Shown here in pieces: positions 46,199 through 57,648 of a stretch of DNA of 64,000 nt. This DNA comes from Ligustrum vulgare. Taxonomy: Eukaryota; Streptophyta; Magnoliopsida; Lamiales; Oleaceae. Where the stretch lies: contig OY743190.1 of NCBI GenBank assembly GCA_963555705.1, positions 8,531,501 through 8,595,500 of the forward strand. Reading direction: 5' to 3'. The notes under the pieces were generated by a model. That model saw only the letters and a program-made list of their open reading frames with translations, was not told the origin of the DNA and did not search any database. A program made the translations under genes and the position numbers. Each line of letters opens with the position of its first letter. Positions within the stretch are counted from its first letter, which is position 1.

Positions 46199-49100
46199 TC
46201 ATTCATCATCAGTCATGCATTGTTCTTCTTCTTTCCACTTTGCATAGCTGAATAGTTGAGTAGCAAGGGCAACACGAAACTTGGATGAATCAAAACATTC
46301 ATGCATCTCATTCATCTTATCGTGAACTAGGAACTGGGCATATCCAATCACAAAAACACCACAATCCACGCTACTGCAAGAAAAACAATAAAATATTTCA
46401 AAAAGGTATCATTATTGATACTCCTAATGAAAATTGAGAAATTTAAACATATTCACACACAAAGAAAAAAAGAGAAATAACAAAAATAAATTTTAAGAAC
46501 CAATCTAAAAAGAAACTAACCCGCTTTTCTGTTGAGGAATGTTGTGTACAATGTTCATTAACAATGGATCAAGAATATCACAACCACGTACGCTGGGATC
46601 AAGATAGTCATTCGGCTTCCCATCCCAATATCCAGAATTTGCTAATAGAAAAGGAATTATGTGAGCAAAAGGACGAACAGAGGCAATTACTTTCTCGTCA
46701 TCAAAAACTTTGGCATATGAGTTATAAATATCCAAACATCTTCGCTTCATATCAAAATGAAGAAGCATCCAGTGATTTCTTGACTTTGCCATGATCGGCA
46801 AGAGCACATGATCAACATCAATCCAAGACATGTTGCACCTCATTGACTTCCCAATCACATATTCTAAAAGAGATGATTGATCAGATATTACAGCAAAATC
46901 AACCAAAAATTTATCAAAAATGCCCACTATCTTGCTTTGAAAATTACAATCAGTTGTTGTCCATGACTTTTCTGTCTTATTGCTGAACCTAATCATCTTT
47001 CTCAAATAGAACAAGCAAACATCTAAATGCTGCAGAATAATACCACAAAAAAGGTTAAAAACAAAAAAATTACAATACAAATGAAAGTAAGAAAAATTAA
47101 TGATGAAAACATAAAACACAAATATAACTTACAGTGTCTTCAAGTTGACCGTCTTTTGAATATAAATAGTACCACCGGATTTTCTTGGTTACGGTCAAAA
47201 TTCCAAAGTCATGTGAAGGATGAATTTCGAGTCTTGGCCTCCCAAATTTGAAAACCCTATAACATTAAAATAGGTATCATGATCTCAAATTTAAAAACAA
47301 ATAACTATAACAAAAAGTATCATAGTATCATACTTTACATAATATTAATAACTAAAGCAATCAAAAAACTTGCAAGATATTTAACTCTAGGACAACTATG
47401 ACCAAAAGTATCATAGTATGGAACTTTACATGAAATCAATAACAATATCAGAAAACTTACATTTTTTTATCTATTAGGCAATTAAGACCAAAAGTATCAT
47501 AGTATGTTACTTTTCAAAAATATTAATAACTAATGCAATCTGTAGCGACCGAGAATTTTTACGCAATGTAATAATTATTTCAAAGTTTCGAAAAACGTGC
47601 CGCTGCGATCTCACCCATTTTTACGTTAACGTCGCGACGCGTTCGTCTAGCCAAATCGAGAAATATCAGTCCATTCGATTTTAAATCAATTTCGAATTTC
47701 AAAAATTATATTATTTTAATTATTTATTTAAATTATTCTTTTCAAACCGTTTTAAATTTTAAATTACGTCAAGCTCATTTTATCAGATTCATTTCCGACC
47801 TAGTTGATTCTCGCGTACGATTTTCCTCAATTTTCATGTATTACTTTTCAAACTTTCCATCAATCACATCCATCCCATACTTCCACCCTATACTTCCACC
47901 CACTCCATTATACATCACCAACTCCTCCAAACTTCAACCCATACCCCCACCAACTTCATAATTCATCCTCACACTCCCTATACATCCTCCCTCAACCCAA
48001 CCACCAATGCAACCATCACCCACTGCCCCTTCACGCAGCCCTTACCCTGCGGCCAAGACCAACCATTGCAGCAACTCATCGCCCCACCAGTCCACTGCCA
48101 AGCCGCCACCTCCACCTCCACCCAAGCACCGTCACCACCCCAGGTTCGTGTACTCCCACCGCAAGCAGTCACCATCACCTTGACCAAACAACAGCTTCAC
48201 CACTCCAAACCGTCACCAAGCCACCCCCAGCTCACCTCCGTCTCCACGCCCAAACCAAGAACCACCATTCATCGACCACAACCTACTGCAGTGCTACCAC
48301 AACCGGCCAAGACCAACCCCCTGTACAACCCGTCACCACCACCACCACCACTTTCGTCCACTGCCCAGCCACAGCCCACTCACCTCATTCACCTCCATCA
48401 TCAACAACACCAACGCAGCCACCACCCATTTCCACCTTAACCACCGTTCGAAACATCCACAATCCCCCCGCGACACCACCACACACACCCATCATAATCA
48501 CCGCCCAATCCCAACCAAAATCAAACCAAAAACCCAAGAATCAAATAAACCTAGAAACTTACCTCTACCGTCGACCTATTCGCCAGAAAATCGCGATTTT
48601 GAGCCTAGTTCCAGCCTCGGTTACACCTTGGTTTCGCACTCAAAATAACTCGCACTCAATCCCTCAAATTTGAACCCCTCCTTGGCCGCCCCTTGCCGCC
48701 ACCCTGCGGCAGCGTTCCGCCGGCCAATTGCCGGCTGTGGCTCCGGGTAGTGACGATAGGCTCACCCTACCCGCTGCTGCTTTCTCTCTCTCGGTTGCGA
48801 GAGAGAGATATGTATATAATTATATATTTTAAATTTTTTGAAAATTTCAGTCTAGTCCCCCTCTTTTTAAAAGTGTTTAATTCAGCCCTTATAGTTTTAA
48901 AATCAATTATTTCAAGCCCTCTAGTTTAATATTCGTTTTGAGCTTCAACCCAACTTTTGAAAGTATTCATTTTAGTCCATCAACTTTCAAAGTATTCATT
49001 TTAGTCCCTCAACTTTCAAATTATTCATTTTAGTCCCTCAACTTTCAAAATCATCAATTTCAGTGCCCAAATGGTAATTTATCATTTTAACTATAAATTT

Positions 49101-52100
49101 TAAAAGAATAATTCGACTTAATCTTCTAATTGGCTAGACGAAGCGTACGGAGAATTAAAGAATTGAAGTCGTTTCCCGCTCAACTTTGCACTCGTCAAGT
49201 TTAAGGTAGACTCGTCCCTATTAATTGATTTAAATTATGATTGCATTTGAATGTGTATGTTATGTGACTTATGTGAAAGTCATTTTTATGAAAAGAGAAA
49301 AGAATGTATTTCTTCGGAAATATTATGTTGAGATGAGAATATATTTCTTATGAAATATTTATGTTGTTATGCTTGTCATAACTTATGTGCTTTCATGCAT
49401 GAGAAAAGAAAGAAGAGAATATCTTGCAAGATAAATGATGATGTTATGCATAACTTATGTGCCTTATGTGCACGAGAAAAAAGAGCAACCCACACCCGAT
49501 GATTTTAAAGGGCCTATGATTTTTCAAAGAAAAACCATGTGCTTTAATGCACAAGAAGAGCAACCCACACCCTATGATTTCTAAAGAGCTTATGAATTTT
49601 CAAAAGAAGCCATGTGCTTTAATGCACGAGAAGAGCAACCAACACCCTATGATTTCTAAAGAGCCTGCATTTATGTGTTCAATTATATTGTAGATTAATT
49701 AATTGGCGATGAGTCTACTGGGTATTTCTATGAAATGCTCATGTCTATTTTCAACAACATTTGCAGATTTCGGAGATGGTGGCAAGTGATTGATGATTGT
49801 GGCAATAGACGTTAAATGATTGAAAATCTTACTTTAATGATTTCCGTATTTCCAAACATTGGATAATTTTGAGAATTTCAGTTATTTGAGAAATTATGAC
49901 ATTTTCAATTTCTTTACAATATTAATGGCTCGATTTATTATTTCGAATTGTTTCATAAATGTTTTCAATTTTATCGACCATTACAGTTTATTTAATGTTG
50001 CCAAAAATGAATCTCAGATATTTCTTCCGCTAAAATGTTATTTTAAAGTTTAGACTAGAAGATGACGTGGTGAACCGGGTATTTAGAACTCGGGGCGCTA
50101 CACAATCAGAGTACCAATAATATGAAACTTACAAATTCTTATCTTTAAAACCTTCTTTGTACCATGCTAGAAATTTAGCAAGAGCATCATCATCAGGAAG
50201 TGATAATATTTCGCCCTTGAAAGCATAGGAACCCTTGACAACTTTGGTAGGTGCAGATGTGGAGTCATGTGCAATAAATTTGCTTCTTGACTGAGTCAAA
50301 GGACTGTTATCCTCCACATTGACGGGTTCATTCCCTTTAAAAAGAAAATAAAAGCTAATTAATAGTTTTTTGCATAATGTATAATTTGAAACAATAAATT
50401 TAGAAAATTTACCTCCCAGACATCCTTGACAACTTTAGTTGGAGTTAAATAAGAATCAGTGATTTTGGAATTTTCATATTTATTTTCATCTCTTAACTCA
50501 GGTTGTGAATCTTCTAGTAGTTTAAAAGAAGGCATGTCATCACTCATTGACTCTGATCCTTTATTTTCATCCTCTGTCAAACCCTTAAGTCCCACTATGT
50601 CGCAGCCATCATTTTCATTCAACAGTTTATCCTCTTTGATTGGAATTTCATCACTCACAATCTTCGAATCTCCAACATTCATTTGAATTTCATCACTTAC
50701 AATCTTCATAACTCCCACATTCTCACTACTGTAACTTTCATTGAATGTTGCATCCTCTTTACTGACAACTCCTTTAGGTAAATCATTCTTATTCCTCGCA
50801 TCATTCTTACTAACCAAGTCATCAATAAACTTTGATAGCATCCCACGAAAATCCTCCCTTAAACTGTCCATTTGATAAAGAAAGTCATTCTTCAAATCAA
50901 TTTGTTGAGCAGATATCTGTTCCTGTTTCAACTTGATATCTAAAAGATGTTCCTCAATTTCTTTAGAAGGAACACTTCCCTACAATGTCAAAAGAAAAAT
51001 CTATATTAAATATGGAAAAATATTGCATAAATCGTTAAGGAGAAGAACAAATGTAATATACCTCTTTTTCTTTCCCTTCACATGATAATATAGCATGATG
51101 TGATGAAGGTGGTGGACATGGAGGTATGTCTACTGGATATTTGGTAAATAATCCAAATGCATACGGCCGTTGTTTTTCTTCATCTGTTGGTTCAATAATG
51201 TTGACTTCAACCTGAAAAAAGGAAATATAAACAAATGTTGTATTATCGACATATAAGAGATTAAATAAAATCAATTAAGAAAAAATACTTACAATGGGAC
51301 CATCAAAAACTGCATTCTCAAATTGAGAAGACATCATACACTTCTCAGATTTCCAGTTTAGAATTCGGGGGTACAATGTATTTACTCTCTTGCATACATG
51401 TCCATCTAAATCCGGGATACTTTCATATGCCCATATCTGGAAAGCTAATGAAAACCCATTCAGCCTATACGAATATGATGCGACTTTTGATTTAGGATCA
51501 ATTGTAGGTTTCCTATCACGAAGAGCGCCTCTAAGACCCTTTAATGTTTTCTTAAAAACATATTTTCCCCATGGAAATTTTCCCCCCAAATCAGCATCAA
51601 CTATATTGAAAACAGCTTTCTCTACCAATTTCTCATAGCTTTCCCTATACAAAAATGAAGTCAGTAGATGCACAATTGCAATCTTAACAGCATCTTCATC
51701 ATTTACATTCACAGGCAGATGCTTGAAGACATGTTCAACTTCTTTTGATGTCACTCTTTTGTAATTCGAGAAATATTCCTCTTTCAGCCTACACTCATTT
51801 GTGTTGAAGTCAGACCAATCATCATCACCAATTACTTTAAGACCAGTCACTAAACAAAATTCCTCATCTGAAAATCGAACAAACTTTTCACCAATTTTGA
51901 ACCACTTCTGATTATTTTTTGCCTCTTTAACAAAAACCTCTCTCAAGAGCATACAATGGATCAGTTGGAGTTGTAGGCACATTTCATTAAGTTCAAGATA
52001 TGCACCAAAGCAAGTCCTCTTGAACATTTGCAACTGAGAATGTGACAGCTTGCCCTTGATGTTCTCCATAGCATAAGCTTCAAATTTGACAATAGATTTC

Positions 52101-54649
52101 CCATTCAGCCACATATCAACAGGCAACAAATATTCTCTATCCTACAAAAATAATAAAATTATCAACAGTAATATTATAGAATTCATAAGGAAATGGATGA
52201 GAAAATGTACAAACTACCTATATATAAAGTATCATATTATGCTACTTTATTATGTAATTTGATACTATTTCAAATAACATGATACTTTTCAAATAATGGC
52301 AAGTACAAAACGCGCTAATCATGCAAACAAAAAATGCAAGTGATATTCGAATCTAAAACAAAAAAAAAGCAAGTGATTTTTTGATCTAATGCTTTCTAGA
52401 AGGCAACAAAGTTACATTCACTTACATTTTCACAAAAAAACATGTATCAAATATAGGGAACACATAGATATATAGGAAAGTAGATCACAAAAAACAAAAA
52501 TAACAACACATTAAAAAGGTAACATTATGTGATACTTTTTAAACTCGTGTGATACTTTAGACAATATTGTCTAAATCTGAATTGAAATCTAAAAAACCAA
52601 CCCTTCTTTAGTTAAATAAGACTAGAACACCATCTATCATATCTAAATCTTTATGTAATTTGATACTTTTCAACATTCAATAGCTTTAATCTAAAAAACA
52701 ATAAAAGAATCAATTATGATACTTTTCTAGTAATGGCAAGTACAAAACACACTACGCAATGAAAGTTTCAGCTATGGACACATAGACATAGGCTAACAAA
52801 TTTTGTCCTACAGAAGACATCTGCATACATTAGCCTACATGATGTTAATGTTGAGGAAATTACTGTCAAAGAAACTCTATATTTCTCTGCAAGATGCCAG
52901 GGGGTCGGTTCTCGATGTGGTAATTTTTGCAAGTATCATTCACGATTGAAATTCTTTATGTATGGACCATATATATCAGCATTTTTAGATTCTTAGTTTC
53001 AGAAGCAAATTATGAGCTTTTAAAATCCTGCAAAATGTGCCCTATGTTGTCGTGTAAATTAATTTCAAGTACCAAAAAAAAAAAAGAAGACCTGATGATG
53101 GAGTTAAGATATGATAAACACTAGATTCTGCAGGTTATGAAAAGATTAGATGCCTCCAATTGCAAGTATTTAATCTACCTTAAAGCATATGATATGTGTA
53201 TGTTGAGTATGGGCATAGCATTCTTGAAGATAAACATCCAGCACATCCTGCACTTTTAAACCAGTATTCATCTATTGTCTGATGCTTATCTAAAATATCA
53301 ACCTATATATTATGATATATTTAAAGAGAACAAATATTAACTTTTAAAAAGAAATAATCACATCCATCATTTTAAACCAATAATCATCTATTGTATGATG
53401 CTTATCTTAATATGGAAATAAGTCCCCATATCATGTGTCTATATACTACTCTACTGAGATTATAGGATCTTGGTTATCACACCTGCACAGACTTTGAACC
53501 AAAACTGGCATCGAATTCTAGCACCGTAATCACTTACAATGGACATAGGCTAACAAAAAACAAAAATAACAACACATTAAAAAGGTAACATAATGTGATA
53601 CTTTTTAAACTCGTGTGCTACTTTAGACAATATTGTCTAACTCTGAATTGAAATCTAAAAAACCAACCCTTCTTTAGTTAACTAAGACTAGAACACCATC
53701 TATCATGTCTAAATCTTTATGTAATTTGATACTTTTCAACATTCAATATCTTTAATCTAAAAACAATAAAAGAATCAATTATGATACTTTTCTAGTAATG
53801 GCAAGTACAAAACACACTACGCCATGAAAGTTTCAGTTATGGACACACCAAGATATGAATACATACATAAACAGACAGATCCTCGTCCATCTCATCATTT
53901 ACAGGCTGCTTTCGCTTTTTACTTGATATTGCTGCTTCATGCTTCTTCCTCTTCTTATTTGATGAATGAGATGGATTTTCTACTTTTGTAATAGAATCCT
54001 GTCATTGGTATATATCAAAAAATCATTAGTCATCAACTCCAAAACAGGGGCAGGATTAGTCCAAAACACACTACACCATGGAATCAACACCAAACAGGGG
54101 CACCCCGGAGTGAAGTATATGACTTGTCCCTCTTTATTGTGCATGTTCATAACGTCTATCCATATTTCTCACTTTATCATCTCTTTAGCCAATTTTTATA
54201 TACTCTATAAATAATCAAATCGATCTTACTCACATATTTAGCCTCTAGCTACCCTTTAACACAATCATTGTTTTATAAATCAATTTATAAAAATGACAAT
54301 TTCTCAGCCAGTGATGAGGATAGTAATATAAACGAAACTGAAAGCAGTGTGTGGTGTATTTGGAGCATTGTAATCGCCCTAGATGCAACGTTACGGGGAC
54401 ACAAAAATTAGCAAAAATATATGATTTTAGCTGTACTTCAAACAAAAAAACATTTCTATTACCAAAAAAAATATACTGAAAAATAAAAAAACTTGCCTCT
54501 ATACCGTTCTTCTCCCTCTTCTTCTTCTTCACACCTTCAAAACCTACATTGGACTTCTTCTTCCGTTTCATCAGTAACAACTTCGTCAATTTTGTTGAAT
54601 TCGAAATAGAATTTTTCGGCTTCGCTTTTGCACTCCGAGTAACCACCAT
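46199..54649 (-). CDS. MULE-borne Ulp1-like cysteine protease with DUF1985, 9 exons
   Basis: Exons, in coding order: 54649-54497, 53998-53867, 52141-51293, 51211-51062, 50979-50413, 50311-50133, 47256-47133, 47029-46521, 46373-46199; phases match throughout, giving 945 aa. The N-terminus is Lys/Arg-rich with likely nuclear signals ([24 protein letters not shown]). Exon 3 is a DUF1985 domain ([20 protein letters not shown], then [16 protein letters not shown]). Exon 5 is acidic and probably disordered. The C-terminus is a C48/Ulp1 protease domain with the catalytic set visible: His in [10 protein letters not shown], Asp in CLDIYNS, Cys in [12 protein letters not shown]. Such proteases cut SUMO-like modifiers; the function inside MULEs is unknown. 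Intron 1 uses a GC donor (GAG|GCAAGT). The exon-6 start is the least certain. Solo LTR B sits in intron 6, the PDR fragment in intron 2. Confidence 0.85.
47541..50102. mobile_element. Solo LTR B, 2.6 kb, TSD CAATC, in intron 6 of the Ulp1 gene
   Basis: Ends TGTAGCGACCG...CGGGGCGCTACA with CAATC on both flanks (47536-47540, 50103-50107). It is the same family as solo LTR A at 37287-40789, with matching ends and central blocks, but shorter. The AAGTATCA motif of the host MULE is absent from it, as expected of a separate insertion. The 289-codon Pro/His/Thr-rich open frame at 47804-48673 is CA-repeat composition inside the LTR, not a gene. Confidence 0.9.
52490..52795. repeat. ~300-bp direct repeat, copy 1 (copy 2 at about 53541-53845)
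   Basis: The two copies run from 'acaaaaataacaacacattaaaaaggtaaca' to 'aacacactacg.catgaaagtttcag.tatggacaca' with only scattered substitutions. Both contain several TGATACTT motifs. They bracket the PDR transporter fragment within intron 2 of the Ulp1 gene. Confidence 0.9.
52814..53123 (+). pseudogene. Captured fragment of a PDR-type (ABCG) ABC transporter
   Basis: An exon with intact splice signals (tcctacag before 52814, GG|TAAT after 52919) translates to [20 protein letters not shown] and continues [15 protein letters not shown]. This is the well-known stretch between the Walker A and ABC signature of plant PDR transporters (consensus about [26 protein letters not shown]). A second piece at about 53086-53123 reads [11 protein letters not shown], like the following YEMLMELSRREK region. 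It is antisense to the host Ulp1 gene, lies inside its intron 2, and is far too short to work as a transporter. Confidence 0.75.
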
Positions 54650-55081
54650 TTTAGGATTTCGTAGATAAAAATGAGAATGGGGTTTGCATAAAGACTATTG
54701 ACGAATTAACGGTGTGAGGATTTAATAGCGAAATGGAAGAAGGATTAAAGGCTTAAACCCTACTGAAATTGTTGAGGCGAACTGGAAGAAGGATGGAAGG
54801 CTTAAACCCTACTGAGGCTATTTGAACTGAGAGTTGTGAAGAAACCGTCCCTAAGAAAAATGAATGGGCCGTTTGCGTTTGGGCTGGTCTAGGTCCGTAT
54901 AATTCAATTTTTTTCCCATCAGTAGTAAATATCAGTTTTACTACCTAATGATAGTATTTTGTGCAATTAAGCTTTTTTTTTATATATATATCTTCGCCCC
55001 AATTAACTGCTTAAATGTCCCCCGTTTTGTGAACTATACAAAGGAAAAACCCTAACACCATCCAAATCACACGATTCAGCA
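54650..55081. promoter_or_regulatory. Intergenic region with divergent promoters (Ulp1 gene, small basic protein)
   Basis: The Ulp1 gene reads left from 54649 and the next gene reads right from 55082. A near-perfect tandem pair 'gaagaaggatTAAAGGcttaaaccctactgaa' / 'gaagaaggatGGAAGGcttaaaccctactgag' lies at 54735-54820. A TATA-like 'ttttttatatatatatc' occurs at 54975-54991, about 95 bp before the ATG at 55082. The MULE right end probably falls at about 55003. Confidence 0.4.
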
Positions 55082-57648
55082 ATGGCGAAGAACAGAAACA
55101 AGAAGATGAAAAACGAATCAGGTCCAAAGGCCATGGATGTAACATCAGATAATAATACGTTCATGGATATTCCTCAAGGTTTTTGCTCTTTTTTTTTTAT
55201 AAAAGTTTTGTATTCCCCTTTTCAGCAAAAATGAAATAATCATTCGAGAAAAAAATTAATCTTCTTCCCTAATTCAATTTTTAAGCTATGGACACGTCGG
55301 AGACCGTAGTTCCCAAAGCTTTTGCCGGTGGACCGCTCAGGTCAGTGTTCCTATTAGATTTTATTATTTGTACTGCTTTGTTCTGAATTTTCATTTTCGC
55401 TTACATAATCCGTGAAGTAAGGATGAAACTATATTTTGACATTAATTAAGTGAAAACTGAGTATTATATACTAGTATACTGACCGTAAGATCCATTTCTG
55501 CAAAATGTAATCTTGAAAGAAAATTAAACAATAGATGTTTGCATTTTGTCGTTCTATTTCGTCGATGTCAGTGTAAATTAAGGTTATGTGAGAGTGTAAG
55601 AAAGAAAAGAGAGAGAAAATTGAACAAGAAAGAGAGAAGCTGTTGAAAATGAGCGATGGAGGAAGCTATCATATATGTATTCATAGTGAAGATATACAAT
55701 AAGACATACAGACGGACAATCTTTTTTTTATGATGATTGTTTGGGAGAAAATCTCCCTTACAATCGATGATAATATAAACATGTTAATGATGTATGATAA
55801 ACATAGTAATGTTTATAAATTCTTTTCAGTTGTATTATAATTTATCCCCTAAATCTAGATTTTAATTGCACAGTGCTCCAGAGTTATTACTTATCGGGTT
55901 TTTGACTAAGTAGGTCTTCTTTTTTATCATTCGGATTCTAACATAGAGCTATCATTTGTGGAAGAACACAGCCGTTGCAAAAAAAACTGGGATTTTAGTA
56001 GTAGGCAGCATTCCTTCTTAGTTTTGAGTTTTCGGAACCATTATGTTTTGGTTCTTCTCCACATTCTTATCTGGCAATCCTGACCATAGTTAGTGGGAAA
56101 TTCAATTTCGTATATCAACGCGAGATGCTTCTTCTTGGTCGAAGCCTTTTCGACTTCAATACCAATATCCGGAGATACCTATGGCTATAATTCATGAAGT
56201 AGTATATATACTCAACAAGCTATTCTACCTTGAAATGACATTATTAGCACCTATTGTATAATGCTACCAACAAGCAAGGGAAAATGACAGTGAAGGAGAA
56301 CAAAATTTGTTTTGCATTTAAACAAGGTGAAAGCTTGCTGGAAATATTTGTATAGGTTGGTGTGGATCTGAGATTAAGGAAATTTCTTGTCATGGTGTTC
56401 ATTTATCCCACAATATACAATCCATTACAGGATAATAGACTTTTTTTCGCTGTTTTTGTTAGTTGAGGCTAGTCAACTGAACATTCTTACAGATATCTAA
56501 AGAAACACTTGGCCTATGTTTGGTAAAAGTATTTTGTTTATAAAGAAAGTGTGATTTTATTTTTTCAAGGAAAAATATGTGGTTAAAAATGGTTTGGAGA
56601 AATGTGTGTGTTAAAAATGATTTTGGAAAATGTGTTATTTGTAAAAAAGTTTACCAAACGGAGGCTGGTTTGTGATTTTTTTTTTTAAGGCAAAATATGT
56701 GTTTAAAAATGGTTTGGAGAGGTGTGTGTTAAAAATGATTTTGGAAAATGTGTTATTTGTAAAAATGGTTTAACAAACGGAGGCTGGTTACAGTGAAGGT
56801 TTTTAAAATTTTTCAATCATTTAAAGTAGATACTAGTTTAGACTTTAGAGAATATATAGTCATATAGATCTCATATTTGAGAGTTCACTACAACTAAGCC
56901 TCGATTTGATTTAGCTACAAAGGTTGATTAAGGCTCTGTTTGGTGGAGATTAAAATCAGATTTTAATAAATTTTGATAGAAGTTAATAAAATGTGCGATT
57001 AAAAAATTGTGGATTCTAAAAAATATGTGGTTAAAAATAATTATTGACTTCGACTTAATACTTTAATTGAATTTTAATCCAAACCACACACATTTTTATC
57101 AGCCTACAACTTTTCTACCACACATTTCATCTATTTATCAAAATCTAGTAAAAATTTATTTTCTACACCAAACAGGGGCTAAACCGTGTCTTTCCTTCGC
57201 TCTAGACCCACCCAAATAATGGAACTCTGCCCCTTCCATTAAAGGATCGAGCAAGAACGCTTTGCTCCTAAGGCTCGTCTACACCACATTGACCAGCTTA
57301 GGTTTCTATTCATGTTTTCGTGCCTTTGATTGATTTGTTTGTATTAAAATACCGTTCTGCTTAAAACATCAATTTATATTGACAACAAGAGTTACAAGAC
57401 TACAATTTTGTATCAGATGGATGCAGTAGTATTCTGTGTCACATTACTTGTTTGAAATTTTTACAAATTTGAAGCATTATATATGCAGGAAGATGAAAAT
57501 GGGTAAACAAATGAAGAGATCAAAGAATATGCGGAAGAAGAAGGCCATAGCAAAGGCTATATCTCTAAATGACAAGTCAGAGGAGAAAATCTCGAAAAAC
57601 GAAAGCAAGACATTAAGAACTAAAGTTGCTAAAAACCTATACGAGTAA
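55082..57648 (+). CDS. Small Lys-rich protein, conserved in plants, function unknown, 3 exons
   Basis: Exons 55082-55178, 55286-55340 and 57489-57648 encode 103 aa. It starts MAKNRNKKMKNESGPKAMDV and has a short acidic/Ser/Thr middle (DTSETVVPK). Exon 3 is strongly basic (KQMKRSKNMRKKKAIAKAIS) and ends SKTLRTKVAKNLYE. I recall similar small plant proteins with the KxxxMKRxKNxRKxKAIAKAI core and the same C-terminal TLR...AK.LYE, without a known role. The basic clusters suggest a nuclear or nucleolar place, and no catalytic motif or membrane segment is seen. Intron 2 is 2.1 kb, inflated by MITEs. The gene is intact and near the right edge of the transposon block. Confidence 0.75.
56512..56788. 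mobile_element. MITE with internal duplication, intron 2 of the small basic protein gene
   Basis: Left end ggcctatgtttggtaaaag and right end tttaccaaacggaggct are inverted copies (56512-56668). The right half is then repeated (56669-56788, ending 'ttaacaaacggaggctgg'). The repeated core is 'aatatgtggttaaaaatggtttggagaaatgtgtg'. Non-coding. Confidence 0.55.
56932..57179. mobile_element. Tourist-like MITE, TSD TAA
   Basis: Left GGCTCTGTTTGGTG and right CACCAAACAGGGGC are inverted ends, with TAA on both flanks (56929-56931, 57180-57182). 248 bp, AT-rich, in the same intron as the previous MITE. It resembles the family at 93-258. Confidence 0.65.

Larger units (their letters stand above)
36305..55003. 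mobile_element. Large Mutator-like element (MULE) with mudrA and Ulp1 protease genes
   Basis: It holds a mudrA-type transposase (plus strand, 42437-45033) and a convergent Ulp1/DUF1985 protease gene (minus, 46199-54649). This pairing is known from plant Ulp1-bearing MULEs (Kaonashi, CUMULE types). A ~200-bp tandem repeat and the motif AAGTATCA/TGATACTT pervade it. The left end is placed at GGGGTCTTCACATAAATACA and the right at the complement of GGGGCGAAGATATATATA; these share only weak similarity and no 9-bp target duplication was found, so the limits are approximate. Two solo LTRs (37287-40789, 47541-50102) are later insertions. Net of these the element is about 12.6 kb. Confidence 0.7.

Noticed and set aside
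47804..48673. 289-codon plus-strand open frame rich in Pro, His, Thr and Ser
   Set aside because: It lies wholly inside solo LTR B, comes from CA/CCA-rich sequence, and has overlapping frames of similar composition. Similar frames occur in solo LTR A. No domain.
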